64,000 nucleotides of DNA from Cannabis sativa (GCF_029168945.1 NC_083602.1:68096600-68160599); one strand, 5' to 3'. Counted from the stretch's first letter, positions 1-11,280 are shown. Program-made: numbers and translations. Notes: generated by a model not told the origin, from the letters alone.

Positions 1-905
1 GCAAAACTCTTTTATTTTATACATGCGCGAAATAGACTGTTTGAATCCTATTTTCAAAGTGTTAAATTTTTTATTGAATTTTTCAAAATTTTGCAGGATG
101 TCCTAAATAACTACAACGCAGACGACCATGAAAAAAATTGGACTAAAAAATTTTCTTGTATGCTGAAATAGATAGGGGTGCATCAGTAGACCCCTAATGC
201 ATTGTAGAATTTTAATCTATTTTTTTCATGGTCATGTATATTATAATTATGAGTTTTTGGCGACTAAACTCTCTCAGCTATCGTTTAACTTTTATTTAAC
301 CCTCCAAACTCAACTTTTGACGATAAAACCCTCCAAACTATTCAACCAGTAGCAAATTTAAATTGTCATCCGGTTAATTGCCACTATGAACTGCTTATGT
401 GCATACTCTTGTACACGTGACACGTTTATATTGGTATATCAAATATTATTATTTAAAAATTATTTTCAAAATTCATTTAAAATTAAATGAAATTATAAAA
501 ATAAAAAATAAATATTTAAAAAATAAAAAATATTGTAAAATTTGAAATATTTTTTATATTTTTAAATGATAATATTAGGTACACCAATATAAACGTGTCA
601 TGTGTATAAGAGTGTACACATAAGCATTCTATATTAGCAGTTAACTGTAGAAGTGGATGACAACTTAAATTTGCAAACTGTTAAGTAGTTTGGAGGGTTT
701 TACAGTCAAAATTTGAACTTAGAGGGTTAAGTGCAAGTAGAGTGATAGTTGAGAGGGTTTAGCTGCAAAAAACTCTATAATTATTTAAGATATCCTACAA
801 AATTTCAAAAAAAATCAAAAAAATTTAACACGCCGAAAATAAAATTCAAACTATTTGTTACAAACGTAACTCTTATACTTTGAGGGGTGCATTGCAAAAT
901 CACCT
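1..905. mobile_element. Outer inverted-repeat element, split by a second element
   Basis: The first 110 bases match, in reverse complement, the stretch at about 785-900 (shared landmarks: GTGTTAAATTTTTT and a TTTTG-CAGGAT-like segment), so the two sides form long arms of an inverted repeat. Between them 125-235 holds a smaller inverted repeat around ACCATGAAAAAAA / TTTTTTTCATGGT. The arms are separated by the 251-775 element, which inserted later. No coding potential. The left end lies at or beyond base 1, so target duplication and family cannot be determined; a non-autonomous DNA transposon is the most likely explanation. Confidence 0.5.
251..775. mobile_element. MULE-type non-autonomous element with 9-bp target duplication
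   Basis: 525-bp element that starts GAGTTTTTGG and ends with the inverse, AAAAAACTC. Left arm (about 251-470) and right arm (about 560-775) align in reverse complement over some 215 bp, sharing ACCCTCCAAACT, AAATTTAA-TTGTCATCC and GACACGTTTATATTGGT blocks. It is flanked by a perfect 9-bp direct repeat TATAATTAT at 242-250 and 776-784. Long terminal inverted repeats plus a 9-bp duplication are the hallmark of Mutator-like elements. The AT-rich centre has no coding capacity, so it depends on a transposase elsewhere. Confidence 0.85.
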
Positions 906-1066
906 TTTAATTTATTGTGTGTAAATTTAGAGGTGAATACTATAATTATTTTAATTTTATTAAAAAATTAATATAATAATAAAAATATTTTTTAGTATAA
1001 TTTTTTGTGTTAGGGTTAGAGTAAAAATAATTTTTGACAGCAAATTTAGTAATAGTGTGACACCAA

Positions 1067-1680
1067 AGCTCCTTGGAGATGCTCTAATCCAATCTAATTC
1101 GCACGATCCAATCAAGTGCGGATTGGATTGGATTAGAAAATAGAAAATCCACATTTGTGCGAATTGAATGTTGATTGAAATTTAAAAGTAACTGATCCAA
1201 TCAGCACATATTTATATTTTTATAAAAAAAAAATAAATATACAATTAATATTTTAATGTAAATTATAGTAATTTAAAAATCTAATACATATATGATACAA
1301 ATATATTTAAAAATATAGTAAATCAAATGTATATTTTATTCTTATTTATAATCTAAAACAAATTTATTTTTAAACATCTTTCGACTTTGTTATTTTTTGT
1401 TTTATTTATTTTAGCTGGTTGTACGATACATAAAACAACAATTATTTTCTTTATTTTATTGTTATTTATGTGAAAAAAAATATTTTTTTAATAAATATTA
1501 AATAATTCAATATTAAAAAAAAATCAATCTAAAATAACTAATCCAATCTGTAGTTTTGCAAATTGAATTGGATTTGAGATATTATGTGGATTGAATTAGA
1601 TCCAAAATATAAAATCCACACTTAGTGCAAATGGAATGCGAGCAAAATTATACGAATTAGATCGGATAAACACTCCTAAT
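1067..1680. repeat. Degenerate hAT-like MITE cluster
   Basis: The right end, read on the minus strand, begins ATTAGGAGTGTTTATCCGATC; a related sequence recurs at 16490 (ATTAGGGGTGTTTATAAAATAC), so this is a dispersed repeat. Both copies carry reiterated GGATTGGATTGG / GATCCAATC-type words. At 1069-1085 CCTTGGAGATGCTCTAA is the inverse of a terminus seen in many plant hAT-type MITEs (GAGCATCTCCAA), suggesting a second element abuts here. No target duplications were found. No coding potential. Confidence 0.4.
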
Positions 1681-1780
1681 CACAACACGCTTCTTCTGTC
1701 GCATCTCATGCCCTCTCATTTTCAGTGAGATGAAACTAAACTCTCAAGTCTGATCTCTGGTGTACTTTGAGAACAGTTTC

Positions 1781-2017
1781 AAACTTTCAATTTCACCAAG
1801 TACCCATTGAAACAATTGAAACAAGCATATATTAACATACATCATCAACCAAAAAAAACATTTGAATGAAACATGTTTGCTAATGAAAACTCAAAGAGTC
1901 ATGTTTAAAACTTTCAATTTCACCAAGAACCCATTGAAACAAGCATATATTAACATACATTATCAACCAAAAAAACATTTGAATGAAACATGTTTGCTAA
2001 TGAAAACTCAAAGAGTC
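1781..2017. repeat. Tandem duplication, about 115 bp x 2
   Basis: Copy 1 (1781-1900) and copy 2 (1908-2017) both run from AAACTTTCAATTTCACCAAG to ACTCAAAGAGTC and are nearly identical. Copy 1 has an extra ten bases (a repeated ATTGAAACA). The high identity suggests a recent local duplication. Not coding. Confidence 0.9.
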
Positions 2018-2456
2018 CTCTAGTTGCTGAGGATTCTTAAATTTCTTCAAATGCATATAATAATTATCATTAAGCAAGAACTCATAAATGAATGAAGAAT
2101 ACACTAAGTTGTTGTAAAATGAAACAATACAGTGACCATAAATGCTAATCCCGACATTCAATCATCAACAATATCATCCAAATATTCATGGCCAAAGAAG
2201 AAATCCCACTACTTCTGACCAAAATCTTGGTTAGCGAAAATTGATGAGGAGGACGTCTTTGCCTCAGGTCTCATTACTGGGACATCCTTATAGTAACTGC
2301 CCAACTAAGTAACCCAAAACTAGGTCTGGGGAAAATGTGAAGATACTTAAAGAAAAAAATTGCTTTTTTTTTCATTTATTTATTTAATATTATTATTATA
2401 ACTTCTTTCCTCTTTTTCTATACTCCCATATGGCAATTGTTGATGGAATATCACAG
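2018..2456. other. 3' flank of the HIG1 gene
   Basis: AT-rich sequence downstream of the minus-strand stop codon, containing the 3' UTR of the HIG1-domain gene and intergenic DNA. Several A/T-rich words that could act as poly(A) signals on the minus strand lie at 2340-2400, but none stands out. No open frame or RNA gene seen. Confidence 0.5.
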
Positions 2457-3756
2457 TCAATCCTTGTGAGGGTAGGAGTTTGGGAGGAACTTAGCGTACT
2501 GATCAGCCTTTTTGCCTGTTCTGTGGTCATAGTATTCCACCACTGCTGCACCAGCTAATGCAGCTAAGGTGAGAGCCTGAGCGTGCAACCTGAAATCATA
2601 AGATGAGCACAGATCAATACAGTTAATAACTACAGAATGAGCAAACAAATAAAAGAGATTTGACATGATCCAATTATTGTATTGGCAAAGAAAACCCCCA
2701 TAGAACTTCTATATTACCACTGTGCCTAATAGCAAACCATTAGAATCTGTCTTAAGAGCACGTTCACTCAAGAATGCTTGGCAGCAAGGGACAATCACCT
2801 TTTCTCTCCTCAAATACATTAATCGAATTCATTTTTTATTTTTATGAGAATGGAAAATAGGATCTAATTCACAATCAAAACGCTCACAAAATCAAACCAC
2901 ATATCTCATGGTAGACTAGACCTCTCCCATTGATAGTCCTGACCAATAGACCTAATCCTCATGGGAGTATTTTATACATCGATAAAAGCTTTTTCCTCCA
3001 CATAGATGTAGTTTAAACCCCATCTCAGGCCAATTTATTTCTCAGAACAACCAAAACAAAAATGTGAAATCAATCAATCAATTGTTTGGTTGCTATTCAA
3101 TATTATATATATAAAAAAAAAAATCACAGCATAATGTTATCGCTTATGAAGATTTTGCCCGACTTAAAATTTCATTCTCATTCTTTAAAAGCCAAACCAT
3201 TTAATCATTATACGGTAGATTAATTTGTCATTCAAGGCGTAAAATTAAACAGAGTTTAAACATACATCTTCTACATCTTACAATCAAACAATAATTTAAA
3301 CTTAAATCTCAAAGGTAATAGAAACTCACCTAGCATGAATAATCTTCACACTTGTTTTCTTTGGTCGGGACCAATTGTATGCGATTGAACCTGCTATTCC
3401 GCTTAGCCAAAGAGACCCTATTTTTTTCGCAAAATAAAAATAATTAAAATTAAAAACTATCATCCACGAACACCCAAACCAAACAAATAAAAAAAAAAAA
3501 GAAAGCCCAGAAACCCAAAAAAGCAATCAAACAGACCCCTCTAAAGGAATTGTGCGAACTCATAATTTTTCCATATCTTTAGAAGAAAAAAAAAATAGAG
3601 AAGTTGAACCAGACCAGCGATGAGAAACAAAATAGACATGATTTTGTTCATTGTCATTGATATGGAAAAAGAAAATAGAATATTACCCACAGTTCGAAGC
3701 TTATGATCTACGACCCACTCTCTGGCGGATTCAAATTTGCTCTTAGGTTCGGCCAT
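2457..3756 (-). CDS. HIG1-domain protein (hypoxia-responsive family, Rcf1-like)
   Basis: Three-exon gene for a 96-residue protein. Exons 3756-3687, 3417-3330 and 2589-2457; both introns are GT-AG and phases agree (ends in GTG-G, GGG split; AG-G split Arg). Residues 1-24 are hydrophilic and basic; two hydrophobic segments at about 25-39 (LWLSGIAGSIAYNW) and 57-71 (ALTLAALAGAAVV) flank the basic loop with the HIG1 signature IIHARLHAQ (49-56); the tail ends SYPHKD as in other plant members. Family knowledge: small mitochondrial inner-membrane proteins linked to assembly and stability of respiratory supercomplexes; plant members include hypoxia-induced ones. Length fits the family. The start is the only Met upstream of the conserved REWVVDHKLRTVG. 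No lesion seen. Whether this copy is hypoxia-regulated cannot be told from sequence. Confidence 0.93.
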
Positions 3757-3880
3757 CGTAAGAAAAAGTTCTTAGATTTTTCGGAGAATAATTGTTCTTC
3801 GGAAGAAGAAGAAAAAACAAAAATAGAAGGAAGAGGAATTTGGTGAGCTTATATAGGAAGGAAAAGAACGAAGAGAAGGC
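3757..3880 (-). promoter_or_regulatory. HIG1-gene core promoter and 5' UTR
   Basis: On the minus strand a CTATATAAG box reads at about 3857-3849, roughly 95 nt upstream of the ATG at 3756. A pyrimidine-rich stretch (CTTCTTCTTCC-type, 3840-3790) follows, typical of a plant transcription start and leader. Upstream 3876-3925 is a short GC-rich patch. Inferred start near 3820. Confidence 0.55.
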
Positions 3881-5039
3881 GGACACGGACTTGTTAACCA
3901 GCCAGCCAGCTCGAGTCGGTGGGCGGATTTTTTTTTTTCTTTTTTTTTTACACCGCATACAAATTTCTAATTTTTTTTACTTTTTGATTGTGGAGTGAAT
4001 TTTTTTTTTTTTAAAACAATGATTGTGTTCTATTGTTATTTTAATTATTTATTTTATAAAAAAATAATATTTTTATAAAAAATTATTGTGTAACAGTAAA
4101 ATTATAAATTTCTACTTAAAATTCAATATTTTTTTAAATTTTTTTTTGGACAATATTTAGTTGATAAAAATTAAATTCAAGTTTTATTTTATATTATTTT
4201 AAAAAATATAAATGTGCATTGTCATTACAAAATAATATTTACTTATTAATTTAACAAAAAAATATTAAAAAGTGCTAATAGATGATTTTTTTTTTCTTTT
4301 GACTATTTTCATTAATAAAAAGTAACCTCTATTTTTTTCTTTGAAAGGTCAAATAATCTTCTTAATATTTTATATTGAATTATTATATATATATATATAA
4401 AAAAGGATATTTTATATTGAATTTTTAAGTTTTGGAATATAATTTGAAGCTGATTATATTTTAATTTTTAATGTAGCTTAAGGTTAAACAACATCAAGCC
4501 AGATATTTTATATTTATATTGAATATACATACATACGTATCCAAACACTTTGTTTGGTCATTTATTTCGTTAATATACCAGCACATTGTTTTGCTGTGTT
4601 ACCGGTTTAGTGTTTTACTTAAAACTGTTTTTTATTTTATTTTTTTGTCAACTCGCGATAATACAAATTTATTTGTAAAACATGTTTTTAAATTATATAA
4701 GTTTTAAAAAGTTAGTCTCTATTTTTTTTTTTTCTTTGATAAATTGGTTTTCAAATTTCATAAGTTTTGACAAATTAGTCCCAAATTGTATTTTTGATCT
4801 CCAAATTTTTATTTTTTAGCAACATTAGTCACCACTCTTAATATTAATATTTTTATTAATTTTACATACTTTAATTTATTTTTTGCGTTAAATTCAAATA
4901 ATTTTAATACTTTTGATAAAATATTTATATTAATATTTTTTATTTTATTTTTTTAAGTATTTATGTAATATATATAATTATGATATTTTTTTTTTTTAAG
5001 AAATATTCAAAATATACTTTATTCATATATATCAAAATC
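3881..5039. other. AT-rich intergenic DNA
   Basis: Low-complexity A/T sequence with an (AT)n run at about 4384-4400. At 4700-4850 words such as AAATTAGTCCC, read on the minus strand as GGGACTAATTTG, resemble a dispersed plant MITE, but no ends could be defined. No gene or RNA seen. Confidence 0.6.
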
Positions 5040-5386
5040 AATTATATAGTAAAGTACAGAGGAGGACATGTGACAACTGTTAGACTTTTTATTTGGGCTT
5101 ACACTAACTTTTATTGATTTTATTAAAACTTAGGTTGATTATATAGGTTTTTGTTGATTATATAGGTTGATTTTATTAAAACTTAGGTTGATTATATAGG
5201 TTGATTATATAGACTTTTTATTTGGGCTTACACTAACTTTTATTGATTTTATTAAAACTTAAGTTAATTATATAGTAAAGTACAGAGGAGGACATGTGAC
5301 AACTGTTAGACTTTTTATTTGGGCTTACACTAACTTTTATTGATTTTATTAAAACTTAGGTTGATTATATAGGTTTTTGTTGTGTT
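5040..5386. repeat. Complex tandem duplication, 226-bp period
   Basis: The unit beginning AATTATATAGTAAAGTACAG at 5040 recurs at 5266, nearly unchanged for about 120 bp. Within the first unit shorter repeats (TTAGGTTGATTATATAGG, and ACTTTTTATTTGGGCTTACAC) occur two or three times, so it grew in more than one step. Not coding. Confidence 0.9.
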
Positions 5387-5634
5387 AGCTCATATTGTTG
5401 GTGATCATAGTTAATGGGCTTAACATATATGTGTGTAAAGTATAGGTTAAGCAGAAGTGTGAGTTTTTTCTAGTTGACTGAAACCTTTGAGCATGCCTAT
5501 TCTAACTTGGGTTATATAGCTAAGTTTCCTCCCTAATTCTATAATGCATATTGTCTCATCACAATTTTATACTTTTGATAATCAGATAAATAAAATTACT
5601 TTTGATTTAGAGACCCAGAGAGAAAGACTTATGG

Positions 5635-6085
5635 CGCGTTTACTAAACTGTAATTAGAATCAAAATAATTAATGGGAGAAATGAATCGGTTTAAAATAGA
5701 AAATAATCGGAAACAATATTTTATTATGTTGTTTACTAAACTCTCTACAAATAAAACTAGAATCATATTATTTTATTTACATAACTAGGAAATGTAATCG
5801 AAATACTTTAATTTGACAAAAATATCATTATTAGAACATTTAATTATTTTCTGTTTATAGATTTTTAAAGGACATATTTGTCTTTTTCATTTTTAATTAA
5901 TAAAATAAAAATAAAAATAAATTAAGAGGAAAGGGAAAGGTATTCCCTATAAAAATAAATTTATTTTCTCCATAATTTATGTGGGTCCTACTATTTTCTT
6001 TCTTTCCAAAATTTAGTAAACAATTGTATGGGAATCAATATCATACCATTGATTCATATTCCCTTTAAGTAAACATGTCATTAGT
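5635..6085. mobile_element. Possible hAT-like MITE
   Basis: The left side reads GGCGCGTTTACTAAACTG and the right side, on the minus strand, GACATGTTTACTTAAAGG. Internal words (GTTTACTAAAC at about 5730, TTTAGTAAACAATTG at about 6012) also oppose each other. The spacing suits a non-autonomous hAT-type element, but no 8-bp target duplication was found, so the boundaries are approximate. Confidence 0.35.
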
Positions 6086-6689
6086 GAATAGTATTGTACT
6101 ATCAAATTCTGGTAATTGTTATGAATCTATCAGCTACGCATACCTAATTATTATCTATTGTTATTGTGTTCTATATTATATACAAATTGATCTTGCGTTT
6201 ATCATTTATTTTTCTAACATGTGGTATTAGATTGACAATTGTATATGAATTAGGACCTATAATTTTATAACAATTAATATGTATATGTTAATTTTCTCCA
6301 ATTACATATTAATTTCGTTATTATTTTCTGTTAAATTTTTTTCGTTGTTTAATCTTAAAACTTTAGGGGTTTTATTCCTTATTAAAATCTATTTCTGTTG
6401 ATATATTACATGCTTAAAATTATTTAGTAAATTAAGGGAATTTCAAGATTAAACTTTAAGAGTTTATATATTTTTCCTTTATGAAATTAATTTCGTGTTT
6501 TTCAATTCTATTGATTATAATCCGAAATAGATTGTGCATATATCATTAATAATTGTTTAGAATATTTCTACACGTTTAATTTCTGAATTGGATGAGATAA
6601 TTGGTTACTTTGCTTTTTTAGTTTTCGGATGAGTTTCAAATTAGATCTACCTAAGTTTATGTATTTTTACATGAAATTAATGTCGTAGA

Positions 6690-6905
6690 TTTATTAGAAA
6701 TTGTACCCCGACCAAAACCCCTAAGTTTCCACTCATTTTTGTGCATTTTTTTGGTCGAAAAACAAATCAGACCCGCCAAACTAAAACCGGGTTGCCCGAC
6801 CCGTATGGAAAACCGGCTGAAGGTTGAAGATGAACTCCAGCCGTGAAGCCCACTCTCGCAGAAGGCGCGTGGGGGCGCCTGAGACCCCTCTAGTCGTCAT
6901 TTTTC
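6690..6905. other. GC-rich island of unknown origin
   Basis: About 210 bp of clearly higher GC within an AT-rich region. It holds a palindromic patch (ACCGGGTTGCCCGACCCG), paired arms GGCGCGTGGGGGCGCC and TCGTCATTTTTCGACG, and no ORF of note. Composition and short hairpins resemble the GC-rich hairpin patches of the retrotransposon leaders further right (28030-28180), so it may be a fragment of an LTR or leader. I do not recognise it. Confidence 0.4.
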
Positions 6906-7413
6906 GACGTTTCTTTTTTCCAGTGTGCTTAGAATTTATTTTTTGATTTTTCTATGATTTTTAATTAATTTTTTAACTTCATTTAATTATTATTAATTTA
7001 ATGATAATTATGCAGTTAAAAAATTATTAAAAATAATTTTTTGATCATTTTTGAAATCCGTAAATCATAAAAAATTTGTTGGGTTTCTTCTCATCTTGTT
7101 AAACATAGTCATTCTTATTTGATTTATCTCGACTATGTAATCTCTACTAATATTCTTTATTTCACATCTTTCTATTATTTGTTGTTCTAAAATTTGTAAA
7201 ACTTAATTGTTTTATGCAAAAATAATATGTTATGATAAACACTTTATTTTTGATTATCAATATATTACAAGCAATTAATATATCTCTTTTCGAAATTTTA
7301 GTTGAAAATTATTAAAATTTTATGTAATTAACTAAGAAAGACTCTAGAACAACTTTGGATATTTTAAAATTCTATTCTAATTTCTAATCGACATTTTTAT
7401 GTATATTAATATA

Positions 7414-7441
7414 CTAGCAAAAACTACGTGCGAGGCACGTA
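7414..7441 (-). mobile_element. Candidate Helitron 3' terminus
   Basis: On the minus strand a 7-bp stem TACGTGC/GCACGTA with a 3-nt loop (7441-7425) is followed 11 nt later by CTAG (7417-7414) and then T. A short GC hairpin about 11 nt before a CTRR end that abuts a T is the textbook 3' end of Helitrons. The 5' end (TC, preceded by A) should lie at a higher coordinate, but I could not recognise it. The EMSY-LIKE exon at 8592 would then lie inside the element. Confidence 0.45.
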
Positions 7442-8591
7442 TACTAAATTTTATGCTAGTTTTTTTTTTATGTTATTTGAAAGTGATACAATAAAAAATT
7501 AAAGAAAAAACATTATTAGTTATTAGGTGAGATTATTTGAATAAAGAACAATAAATAATCACATAAAAATCAAAAATAATTATTTGAATAAAGAATTCAA
7601 TATACACATTTATATATATATGAATCTCATTAATCAAAAAGAATTATTAAATATATGAACAATAATTTGTCACGCTATATGTTTCCCAATAAAGAAATCC
7701 ACCTCCTCATAGTCAAAAATAAACAATATATGTAATACAAATCTTTGTAATGAAGTACCTAAAAGAAACAAAACTTCAGTTAGCATAATCGGAAAAGGTT
7801 TAAGTGAACTAAATAATGACTAAGAAGATCTAAATTACAAAATAAAAATAACATGTCTATATGAGTATGATTCTATTGCTATATGAGCATAATTAATCTA
7901 AGAAAAAATAGATAAACTTATAAATATATATATAAATATACTTAATATTAATTTTGACAAAGAAACAATTCAATTATAAACAATTCTAAATATCAGCTTG
8001 ACAATTTCAACACACTAATTACTCATTAAATAACCATAATGTATACATCATGATAATTTTATTTTATTTGATATCAAATGATAGAGATTATTGAGGTTTT
8101 CAGCCACGGAAAACACACTATGATCCAAAAGTAATGCTCATTAATTGTATATTTCAAAGAAACCCTAATTTCCATGAATGTCCCTAATAAGATATAAACA
8201 ATAAAGTTGTAAATTTAAAAAAAAAGTAGCAAAATTCATTTAATATAAGAAATAGAACAAATTGAAGATTTATACAATACTGGAATTTGAACTCTTAGAA
8301 GCCATTAGCGAAGGGGCGAAACTCGTTAGATCTCCTAGTTGAACACTACCTTAAAAAAAATTAAATGATGTGGAGGTTTTTTTATGTGTTTCTGTTTCGA
8401 TATGTTCTTTTAAAACATCATAAATTGTAAAACAAGTCTAACAGTTGCTTAATGTTTCCTTAGCTTTAACGTGGCACCCACTTCTTAGATTGACTTTTTT
8501 ATCTTGTATATTTATGTATCTTTGAGATTTAACGGAAAAGGCTCTATTGCCTTGAGATTTAAACCACGTTTGATTTTCTTATTATTTACAG
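7442..8591. other. AT-rich noncoding DNA
   Basis: Low-complexity sequence with no open frame of note. It would lie inside the putative minus-strand Helitron. 8280-8345 is a slightly more GC-rich patch (GGGGCGAAACTCG) that I do not recognise. Confidence 0.5.
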
Positions 8592-8660
8592 GGCCGGCAT
8601 GCTTTGGTCTATGATATAAATATAACAAATGAGACTTGGGAGTGGGTTGACCTTAAGGAG
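8592..8660 (+). pseudogene. Orphan exon of an EMSY-LIKE (Tudor/Agenet) gene
   Basis: A 69-nt open segment bounded by a good acceptor (TTATTTACAG) and donor (GAG/GTAACA) encodes 23 residues, [20 protein letters not shown] then LKE. This matches the Tudor-like part of plant EMSY-LIKE (EML) chromatin proteins, where GRHALVYD and TWEWV-L-E are conserved. No neighbouring EML exon (ENT domain or the rest of the Tudor) is visible within several kb, and flanking sequence reads as intron. Best explanation: a gene fragment copied with its introns, perhaps by the putative Helitron ending at 7414. Not expected to encode a protein. Confidence 0.7.
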
Positions 8661-9143
8661 GTAACAATTGTGTTTTAAAATCTTGGTTCCTGAAGAATGT
8701 TTCAAGATACAAGTATGATGGGTTTTTTATATTATAGACGATTTGTTCCAAAACATAATAGAACTAACCAATTTAGGTTAATGATCTGGCTTCTGATACG
8801 TCCATATTAAAGATGATTGGGGGTGTGCGGTTCTGTAAATGCTATGAAATAATTTTGTAGTTAGTCTGTGAATATTGCAATGAAAGTGTTGGGTTTGACC
8901 TGGCAATTTTGTGGTTACAACTTACAAGAATTCTTGACAAGGTTGTTGAATAGTAAACCAATATAAAACTTGTTTTACTCTGTTGAATAATATGAAAGAT
9001 AATTCATTTTTTCACCATGTTTAAAAATAAATACAAATTTGATGAGCATATTACTTTTTTTTTTAATTGAGAGTCTCAGAGTATCAAATCCCGGGTTGTT
9101 TTTTTTTTTTTTAAATGTGTTGTGATTCTCGAATATTTAGCAT
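8661..9143. other. Intron-like sequence after the EML exon
   Basis: Mixed-composition sequence (about 8661-8990) without homopolymer bias, plausibly the intron copied with the exon. It becomes AT-rich, with long T runs at 9053-9112. No further exon recognised. Confidence 0.4.
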
Positions 9144-9334
9144 CAAATATCAGTTCAAATATTAATGGAATTTGTTTTATTATTATTTTATTATATATAA
9201 ATAATATTTTATTAAATAAAAATTAAAAGTCACCCAAATATCAGTTCAAATATTAATGAGATTTGTTTTATTATTATTTTATTATATATAAATAATATTT
9301 TATTATTTTATTAAATAAAAATTAAAAGTCACCC
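9144..9334. repeat. Tandem duplication, 91-bp unit x 2
   Basis: Copy 1 (9144-9234) and copy 2 (9235-9334) both run from CAAATATCAGTTCAAATATT to AAAAGTCACCC. Copy 2 has an extra ATTTTATT. Not coding. Confidence 0.9.
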
Positions 9335-9829
9335 ATAAATTTCTCAAAAACCAAGAATTTTAGTTATATAGACACACTTTATATAGAATAGACATTTACT
9401 CACGCATGTATATAAAACCAATTTCAGAAGCTACAGATCGTTTTTATTATTGAATTTTAAATTTATGTTTGAGCAATAGTTTTTATTTCGTATTTAAAAA
9501 AATTTAGGTGGGTTTAAGTGTCTAAATTTTTTGATTCGTTGAATTTGGTTTTGATGAAGCTTTTTGTCGTTTTTTTGTTGCCGATTATACTTTTTCTTTT
9601 CTTCATATTGCCATAATTTATGGTTGGTCTTTGGGTTTTTTTTAGTTCTGTTCAGTGTCCTAGTTCATTTTTTGTCAGTAAAAAAAATGAATCAGGACAA
9701 TATTTTTGTAAATTCTAACATGTGATAATATTTTTGTAATATTTATTCCCAAATTTAGTATTTATGTAAAACCTCATCGATAAACGAAACGACGATTGTG
9801 TTAATGTTGTATCGTCGTTTCTTTAGGGA
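9335..9829. other. Intergenic DNA with a short hairpin
   Basis: AT-rich. At about 9787-9822 AAACGACGA and TCGTCGTTT face each other across some 17 nt, a short perfect hairpin. No gene seen. Confidence 0.5.
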
Positions 9830-10135
9830 AATTTACAAAAATACTGGAATTTTGGTTAACTTTTACAAAAATACTGTCACATGAATTTTTTTTCAAAAAT
9901 ATTATGTTTTTATAAAACACCAGTAAAATACAAAGCAGAATAACTCAAAACAACAGTAGAACACTAGTAAAACACCAGTAAAACACCAATGAAAACTTGA
10001 CACAGTATACTGCAGTATGAAACTTATAAAAAAATACAGTAAAAAAGAAAAAAATACCTTCTGGCAGTATTTTTGTAAAAAAATGGCAAAAGTTAGTATA
10101 CCATGTAAATTGGGATATTTTTATTAGTATACGTA
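9830..10135. mobile_element. Inverted-repeat MITE-like element
   Basis: The left side (TTTACAAAAATACTGGAATT..TTACAAAAATACTGTCA) is mirrored on the minus strand by the right side (AATAAAAATATCCCAATTTA..TTACAAAAATACTGCCA), giving arms of about 60 bp. The centre is rich in AACACCAGTAAAACACCAGT repeats. No clear target duplication, so the ends are approximate. Non-coding. Confidence 0.55.
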
Positions 10136-11280
10136 ATATACATTTTAATAACATAATTGACATTGATTAATTTAATGTTCTAGTATTAACGTGACACATC
10201 AGCATTTTTACCGTAAAACCAAAATAATCTCATACCACTATTGATCTCAATACATGAAATACACCATATTCCTCCTCTGATTACGGGATTAATAAGTCCT
10301 TTGAACAATGTGTCGAACACAAATATCAAAATTAAACCTTTAAATTTACTTCCCTTCGATTATAAAATATCAAAATTAGAACTTGAATTATTCTTCAAAA
10401 AAAAAAAACTTCCATTAACGAACAAAAAAGCTTCATCTCAAACAACACAATATCAAATAATCATTCATAATCAAAATCGTTTCTCAAACTACTGACAAAT
10501 CTGCAAAATCGTTTCACTATGTTATATATATATATAAGATCAAAGTCACAATTTAAAATTATTCTCACCCAACAAAAACTCCATTAATGAACAAAAAAGC
10601 TTCGGTTACAATCGCCAGAAGATCGATTATGAGTTCAACACCAAAATCGTTCTTCAAACTACCAACAATACCTAAACGATAGAGGCAAAATCATTGCTAG
10701 ATAAAGGAACAACTAAATTGACACTTTAAAAATTGATCCAAAACTTGCTCTGTTCTGTTCTGTATTTTTTTTTACTTTTTCTGCATTTCTAAAGTAACTT
10801 TTTGGTTACTTTATGATCCTGATAAGAAGCCAATTGGTTACTTTTGCGTAAAAAAAAATATAATGTTGCTATTACTATTTCATTTTTTCATGTTATCTTT
10901 TCTAACAATATACTATAAATAACATCAATCAATTAAAGTACATCTACAATATAATTAGATTCTTCATCCCTAGTTCCGTTTTTTTTAATCTACATTTTCA
11001 AAAGTAACATTTTGGTTACTTCTAAATGCTGATAAAAAAATAATTAGTTATTTTTTACATATATATATTTTTTTATATCATATAATTTGATATACAATTT
11101 GGTTACCATCATAACTTATTTGTAAACATCTTAATAGTCAAATAATTGTTTTTAAGTTATATTATGGTATATTATTTAAAATATATTTGGGTAACCTTAA
11201 AAATTTATTTTTAAAATTAATGAGTAGTCGTGTAATATAATAAGCTACCATTTTTATAAACTAATTATTTTATATATATT
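10136..11280. repeat. Imperfect direct repeats and AGTAAC hairpins
   Basis: The segments at about 10385-10515 and 10565-10695 are diverged direct copies sharing CATTAA-GAACAAAAAAGCTTC and CAAAATCGTT-TCAAACTAC. A second pair, at 10790 and 11000, each contains AGTAAC, a 6-nt loop and GTTACT. The intervening sequence is AT-rich. No ORF resembling a known protein was recognised. Confidence 0.5.

Noticed and set aside
3743..3998. Open frames on both strands at the HIG1 promoter
   Set aside because: Basic, Lys/Phe-rich translations of the purine/pyrimidine-rich leader and promoter; shadows.
5635..6085. Firm call of a hAT element
   Set aside because: Only partial terminal similarity and no 8-bp target duplication; kept only as a low-confidence feature.
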